From Leptobrachium leishanense (taxonomy: Eukaryota > Chordata > Amphibia > Anura > Megophryidae), in NCBI GenBank assembly GCA_009667805.1, contig CM019071.1, positions 48,123,593 to 48,187,592 of the forward strand: DNA of 64,000 nt, read 5' to 3'. Positions 59,517-64,000 of the stretch are shown one piece after another (the first letter of the stretch is position 1; each line of letters starts with the position of its first letter). Under the pieces are notes generated by a model, which did no database searches, was not told where the DNA came from, and worked only from the letters and a program-made list of their open reading frames with translations. Position numbers and translations under genes: made by a program.

Positions 59517-59612
59517 GCTAACAAGTTCTGTAGCGCTGTACAACGGGAGAGACAGAATAACAAATATACATACACGTTACACACACACAAAACCATAGGA
59601 GAGAGGGCCCTG
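59517..59612. repeat. Dispersed repeat, copy 2
   Basis: GCTAACAAGTTCTGTAGCGC and ACATACACGTTACAC match copy 1 at 46187-46305 in the same orientation. Confidence 0.6.
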
Positions 59613-59805
59613 CCTTCAGGTGTCCGTTGCAGCATTGAGACCCTGCGACGGGGCCAACCACACGCTGTTGCGTGGGCACGAATTGTGTGCACAACAGTGG
59701 CCGTGCAGCAGCCCTCTCCATCAAAGCGCTAGGGCGCACGTTGACAGAGCTGCGAAGCGCGATCCTCTATAGTAGAATCGAGCCTTGCAGCGCTGAGCGC
59801 ACTAA

Positions 59806-60156
59806 GGCTGGGGTCAGACGAACGCAGTGTGAACGTGCGTTTAGCCGCACTTTATTACGGCCATGGTAGCACCAAATGACGGCCAATATACAAAGTTCGG
59901 CCGCACAACACAAGCGGCAAACAAACGCATTTTTGCAAGAACGTCGAACCGCTAGTACTGACGCACAGAATGCGCTGCGTCAGCGTAGCGGCGTGTGTGC
60001 GTGATTAGGAGACGTCAGGCGCTGCTCATGTCCGGCCAACATAACGTCCATTTGTTTTTAATAGCTGCGTCAAAAATTACGGCCGACATTGCGCACAGTG
60101 TGACCGCTATCATACGCATTCATTGACGTGAAAAATGCGTTAGTCTGACCCTAGCC
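59806..60156 (+). mobile_element. PIF/Harbinger MITE inside a perfect palindrome
   Basis: It runs from GGCTGGGGTCAGACGAACGC to GTCTGACCCTAGCC with TAA duplications at 59803-59805 and 60157-60159. Without the element the flanks read CGCTGAGCGCAC, TAA, GTGCGCTCAGCG. Confidence 0.9.
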
Positions 60157-60565
60157 TAAGTGCGCTCAGCGAGGTGGCCAGACGGACATCGAGTGGCAGG
60201 ATTGTCCACTCTCACGGACGTTCCTTCCACTCTTCAAATACGCTCGTCTGACGCCAGCCTAAGAGGAATGGGGTGACATTCTAGGTGAGGGTGAATGTGA
60301 AGTAGCGGGTACATGTGGGCTGGGTGGGAAGATGGAGCAAGAAATGTACAGCGAGGGGTCAAGGAGTGAGCCAATAGGCTTCTATAAAGTAATGTGTTTT
60401 CAGAGACTTCTTGAAGGACTGGAGAGACGGGGAGAATCTGATGCTGGGGAGGGAGTTCCATAGAAAGGGGGCATCTCGAGTGAAGGCGAGAGTTGGGGGT
60501 GCGGGTACAAGGAGCTGATAGCATCAGATCATTGGCCGAACTAAGTGGTCGGGATGGGATGTACC

Positions 60566-61498
60566 TAGCGTTGCCACCTTTCCGTCAAGCCAAACCCGAA
60601 CACTCTAGTGTTGGGTTCAGGCGGCCATTTTCTTTGTAGCGTATACATTATGGCACGTGGTATGTATGGCAGACTGGTATTATGCATGGCACAGTGGTAT
60701 GTATGGTAGACTGGTAATATGGCTGGCACATAGGTAATAGGCATGGCAGACTGGTATTATGGCTGGCACATAGGTAATAGGCATGGCAGACTGGTATTAT
60801 GGCTGGCACATAGGTAATAGGCATGGCAGACTGGTATTATGGCTGGCACATAGGTAATAGGCATGGCAGACTGGTATGGCTGGCACATAGGTAGTACGCA
60901 TGGTAGACTGGTATTATGGCTGGCACATAGGTAAAAAGCAGGCAGACTGGTATGGCTGGCACATAGGTTGTACACATGGCAGACTGGTATGGCTGGCACA
61001 TAGGTTGTACACATGGCAGACTGGTATGGCTGGCACATAGGTTGTACACATGGCAGACTGGTATGGCTGGCACATAGGTTGTACACATGGCAGACTGGTA
61101 TGGCTGGCACATAGGTTGTACACATGGCAGACTGGTGGTAATATGGCTGATGCTGCGCTGTGCTCACAGAGTTTCTGTTGCTGGTCTCGGATTCGGTGGT
61201 GGAGACTAGTCTGGACGGTGGACAGGCAGGCAGCACCGGCACGATTTGAAGACGGTACCAGTTCCAGTGAAGCACAGGTGGCACGCATGCCTCTCTCTTT
61301 CGTCGGGACTGACTGGAGCCGGCCCGCACGCACATGATTGTCACGTGAGCCGCTGCATCACTGACAGTGGGCGGTGCGGTCTCGGCTGAATAGCGGAAGA
61401 GAGGATCGCGGCGACGGAGGCGCGCATAAATGTAAGTATGGGGCGGAGGGTGTCAAACCCGGACACATGACCCCAAAACCGGACAGGTGGGAACCCTA
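60566..61498. mobile_element. hAT element with internal minisatellite, inserted in a LINE
   Basis: The ends TAGCGTTGCCACCTTTCCG and CCGGACAGGTGGGAACCCTA are inverted repeats, with perfect 8-bp duplications GATGTACC at 60558-60565 and 61499-61506. Removing the element and one duplication rejoins the LINE reading frame at INRYI/PSRP. No transposase is seen. Confidence 0.93.
60655..61138. repeat. 37-40-bp minisatellite inside the hAT
   Basis: About 12 copies of GGCACATAGGTAATAGGCAT and GGCAGACTGGTATTATGGCT. The right half uses a shorter GTTGTACACAT variant. Confidence 0.94.
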
Positions 61499-61619
61499 GA
61501 TGTACCTGTTAATAAGGGAGGAGATGTAGGCCGGGGCGCGGTTATGGAGCACTTTGTATGTGAGCACCAGTATAATGAATTGGATTCTAAAGGAAACAGG
61601 AGCCAGTGTAGGGATTGAC

Positions 61620-61840
61620 AGAGAGGGGAGGTGTGAGTGATGCGGGAGGTGAGGTGTGAGCGATGCGGGAGGTGAGGTGTGAGCGGTGCGGGAGGTGAGG
61701 TGAGCGGTGCGGGAGGTGAGGTGTGGGAGGTGAGGTGTGAGCGGTGCGGGAGGTGAGGTGTGAGAGGTGCGGGAGGTGAGGTGTGAGCGGTGCGGTGTGA
61801 GCGGTGCGGGAGGGGTGAGCGGTGCGGGAGGTGAGGTGGA
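61620..61840. repeat. 23-bp tandem array inside the LINE coding region
   Basis: About nine irregular copies of GAGCGGTGCGGGAGGTGAGG and TGT. Confidence 0.88.
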
Positions 61841-62176
61841 TGAGTCTGGCACAGACTGCAGAGGGAGAATCTGGGATCTTTTCAGGCCAGCGAGGAGGTT
61901 ACAGTAGTCCAGGCGGGAGATAATAAGAGCTTGGGTGAGCATTTTAGCAGAGTCCTGATTAAGAAAGGGACGGATACGCGCAATGTTTTTTTTCAGGATT
62001 TGGTTAGTGCCTGAACGTGAGGAGAGATCAGTCTCTGTCGCAGCATGATCATTTAATAGGGTTTATATATTATTAATGTCAGTTTTCCATTTAATACCAA
62101 GTTGCGGGTTTGCTGGGGAATTTCACGCTCTTTCTGCGCCACATCCTGATACATAGGAGCCTGACAGTGTGCTCGC

Positions 62177-62409
62177 GTTGCCAGGGCGGCCATGTTTTCC
62201 TGGACAAGTTACCATTTCCTGCAGAGGGGGAGCACAGGGAAAAGTGCTGCCCTGAAACATGTTGCAGGAAGGAAATCAAGGCAGGTCACCTGGGATTCTT
62301 CCCGGCAGTGTATGGATTATACATGCTGAGGGGTGGCGTTTTTCATGCACTGCCCATCAGCATGAATACATTATGTGTCCAGAAAAACATGGCCGACCTG
62401 ATGACCCTA
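62177..62409. mobile_element. Non-autonomous transposon (GGGTCACCAG type), copy 2
   Basis: GTTGCCAGGGCGGCCATGTT at the left and ATGGCCGACCTGATGACCC at the right are inverted. It has the same interior as 57237-57492 (GAGGGGGAGCACA, AAATCAAGG, AGGTCACCTGGGATTC) in the same orientation. Confidence 0.65.
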
Positions 62410-62514
62410 CATGAGGTAAACCCCAGCACCCTCCTTTCAATGAGCTGCCGCCTCATATATTTATATTCTACGAAAAGGCTTAAAAAGGGGAAATAAATCT
62501 CCAAAGAAAAGCTT

Positions 62515-62830
62515 AAATAGTGACGTCACCGTGGCCCCGCCCACCGATCGACGCATCACCTACCACAGACTCCAAGCTGCTACCAAACTGGTTCATTGAC
62601 CACGCCCTATCCATATCCGCCCAATCAGGGCGCCTCTCCTCCTCCCGCCTTTTTTTCCACCTCTCCTTTTATATCCGGAAATTGCCGAGGGTTGCGTCAC
62701 CTTCGGAGGGGGAAAAAAAAAAAAAAAGTGGGCAAAGCCCAGGCGTCTGGTAGGCTTTGTGACGTCACCCTCCCGAGCCGCCGCCTCCCAGGCCTGCGCG
62801 GCCGCCATCTTGAGTCTGTTTTCCTCACCC
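62515..62830. promoter_or_regulatory. Candidate CpG-type promoter with two CREs, CCAAT and YY1
   Basis: Two perfect cAMP-response elements TGACGTCA (62521-62528 and 62760-62767), a CCAATCA box (62621-62627) and the YY1 site GCCGCCATCTTG (62801-62812) lie within 300 bp of GC-rich, CpG-bearing DNA. This cluster is typical of housekeeping promoters. On the minus strand the YY1 site contains an ATG opening MAAAQAWEAAAREG, which could be a start codon or chance. The gene it would serve is not visible. Confidence 0.5.
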
Positions 62831-64000
62831 TGCGCCACGGAATCACCTTCTCCCTGGGACTTGCGCCCCACAAAACCTCCAAAACAACACCCCACAACCC
62901 TCCTCTGCTCCTGTACCAACAAGCCCCCTCCTGCCTACCCATAACCCCCCACTGCCTCCACTATCCGACCTGAAGCACAAAATAACCCCCACAAAAAGGG
63001 CCCCCCGGCCCCCCCACAAAAAGCTCTGCGCCTCTCCCGCCAGTGCCTGAAGTTTTACAGTGAAAACAACAAGTGGATTGGTAAAGGACTGCAAAACAAC
63101 ACATCCCCCTCCTCCCCCTCTTTATCCGGGCTCCATGGGGCCCCTGATGGTGGAGGGCTTTAATGTTTAAAGGGACAACAACAACACGCCTCAAAAGTCA
63201 CAGTGACCCCCCTCAAAAACAGACATTTAATGGTTAATAATGGCCGTGGAAGGCACCAGTGTCCATGAATCCTCCTCCCCAACATCAAACCATGAAAATG
63301 AGCACAACCTGTTCCTCCTCCTCCCAGCAGACAGGTCGAGTAACCCAAAATCTCTCTTTATTTGCTGAAAATTAAGCCATATATATCTCTATATATACAT
63401 AGCTCTATGATGAATTAAATCCTCCATGCAGGGGGAGAGGGGGGGGCTCATCCCACTGGAGGGGGCGCCAGGTAACCTGCATCTAACTCTGCTGTCAATA
63501 TATATATATTGTCTGGGTTCGCTGTTCATCTGATTATCTCTTAGTATTTTTATTTGGGGTTTTGGTTTGGCGCGCCGGCTGAGAGCGGTTCTGGATCGCG
63601 CTTGGCGGTGTCATTGGGTCCAGCGCAGGAGGAGATGCTTGATTTGTAGCGCTGGGAGGGACCGGGGGGGGGGGGTGTTTTGTTATGAATATACATTGTG
63701 ATTATACACAGCAAAAACAAACATACTATATGTAACGGCGGTGGATTTGTGTACGGTTGTGGGGGCTTTGTTACGTATATACGGGTGGATTTGGAGGTTT
63801 ACGTATGCTCGTGGCGACTTTATACGCCTTTTTTTTTTTTTTTTTTAATGCATTCGCTGCGGATGTCCAGTGCTTGCACGGAGGGGACACCTCATGATTC
63901 AACATGGCTGAATGTTTTGTAATCTTTTTGTGTGTTGCCGCCCCCCCCTATCTACGTAGAGCTTGGTGAATCCGCAAAACCCTGCCCATTTGCCTTTGGA
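62831..64000. other. Right edge of window, no gene recognised
   Basis: C-rich to AT-rich sequence with a poly-A/T stretch near 63830-63845 and a G-run near 63664. It may be an intron or 5' region of a gene beginning at the preceding promoter-like block; nothing coding is recognised. Confidence 0.5.

Larger units (their letters stand above)
60262..62075 (-). mobile_element. L2-type LINE C-terminal fragment split by a hAT
   Basis: The minus strand reads LKKNIARIRPFLNQDSAKML, ISRLDYCNLLAGL, FRIQFIILVLTYKVLHNRAP and AYISSLINRYI up to 61499. After the hAT (60566-61498) it resumes at RYIPSRP and, in another frame, PFLWNSLPSIRFSPSLQSF. This is the end of a non-LTR reverse transcriptase. A 23-bp tandem array (61620-61840) has expanded inside the coding region between the LLAGL and FRIQF blocks. 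Confidence 0.83.

Noticed and set aside
59229..59521. Short plus-strand frames with Cys-rich starts
   Set aside because: No family features, no splice context, and the length is expected by chance in GC-rich sequence.

Overview
The window is vertebrate nuclear DNA. The repeat content (DIRS tyrosine-recombinase retrotransposon, many PIF/Harbinger MITEs with TAA/TTA target duplications, hAT elements, a T2-like TTAAAGGG element, CR1/L2-type LINE pieces) suggests an amphibian, most likely a frog. The organism is an inference; the vertebrate assignment rests on the two recognised genes.

Layout. One plus-strand multi-exon gene fills 1.26-43.2 kb: the 3' part of SIPA1L3 (or less likely its paralogue SIPA1L2), a RapGAP-family scaffold. 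I could place 13 exons with AG/GT borders and matching phases. Together they give 2301 coding nt, or 766 codons plus a stop, running from the PDZ domain to the C-terminal leucine-zipper coiled coil. The 3'UTR follows to about 43.2 kb. Inside the large intron between exons 4 and 5, on the same strand, lies an intronless, frame-broken copy of an LRP8 (apoER2)-type lipoprotein receptor at 15.3-18.1 kb, read as a processed retrocopy. Beyond the gene lie a degenerate DIRS element (47.5-52.7 kb, minus strand), a LINE with a huge satellite-like 3'UTR (53.3-57.2 kb, containing a 100-N gap), a cluster of Harbinger MITEs (57.6-60.2 kb), a LINE split by a hAT element (60.3-62.1 kb), and a CpG/CRE/YY1 promoter-like block near 62.5-62.8 kb that may start another gene.

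The striking feature is tandem repetition. By my boundaries about 28 kb of the 64 kb is minisatellite: more than 20 arrays with units of about 18-61 bp. They fill most introns almost from splice site to splice site. Several arrays sit inside transposons whose terminal inverted repeats and target-site duplications are still readable (hAT at 11401-13518, 24353-27094 and 60566-61498; T2-like at 20521-21670; two LINEs). This suggests transposons seeded many of the arrays. Conversely, one array has been hit twice by MITEs. One intronic array repeats a near-consensus CTCF core about 28 times, and another repeats NF-Y/AP-1/E-box sequences. Almost all long open reading frames in the window are artefacts of these arrays.

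All homology calls are from reading the sequence and memory of the families. No database search was run.
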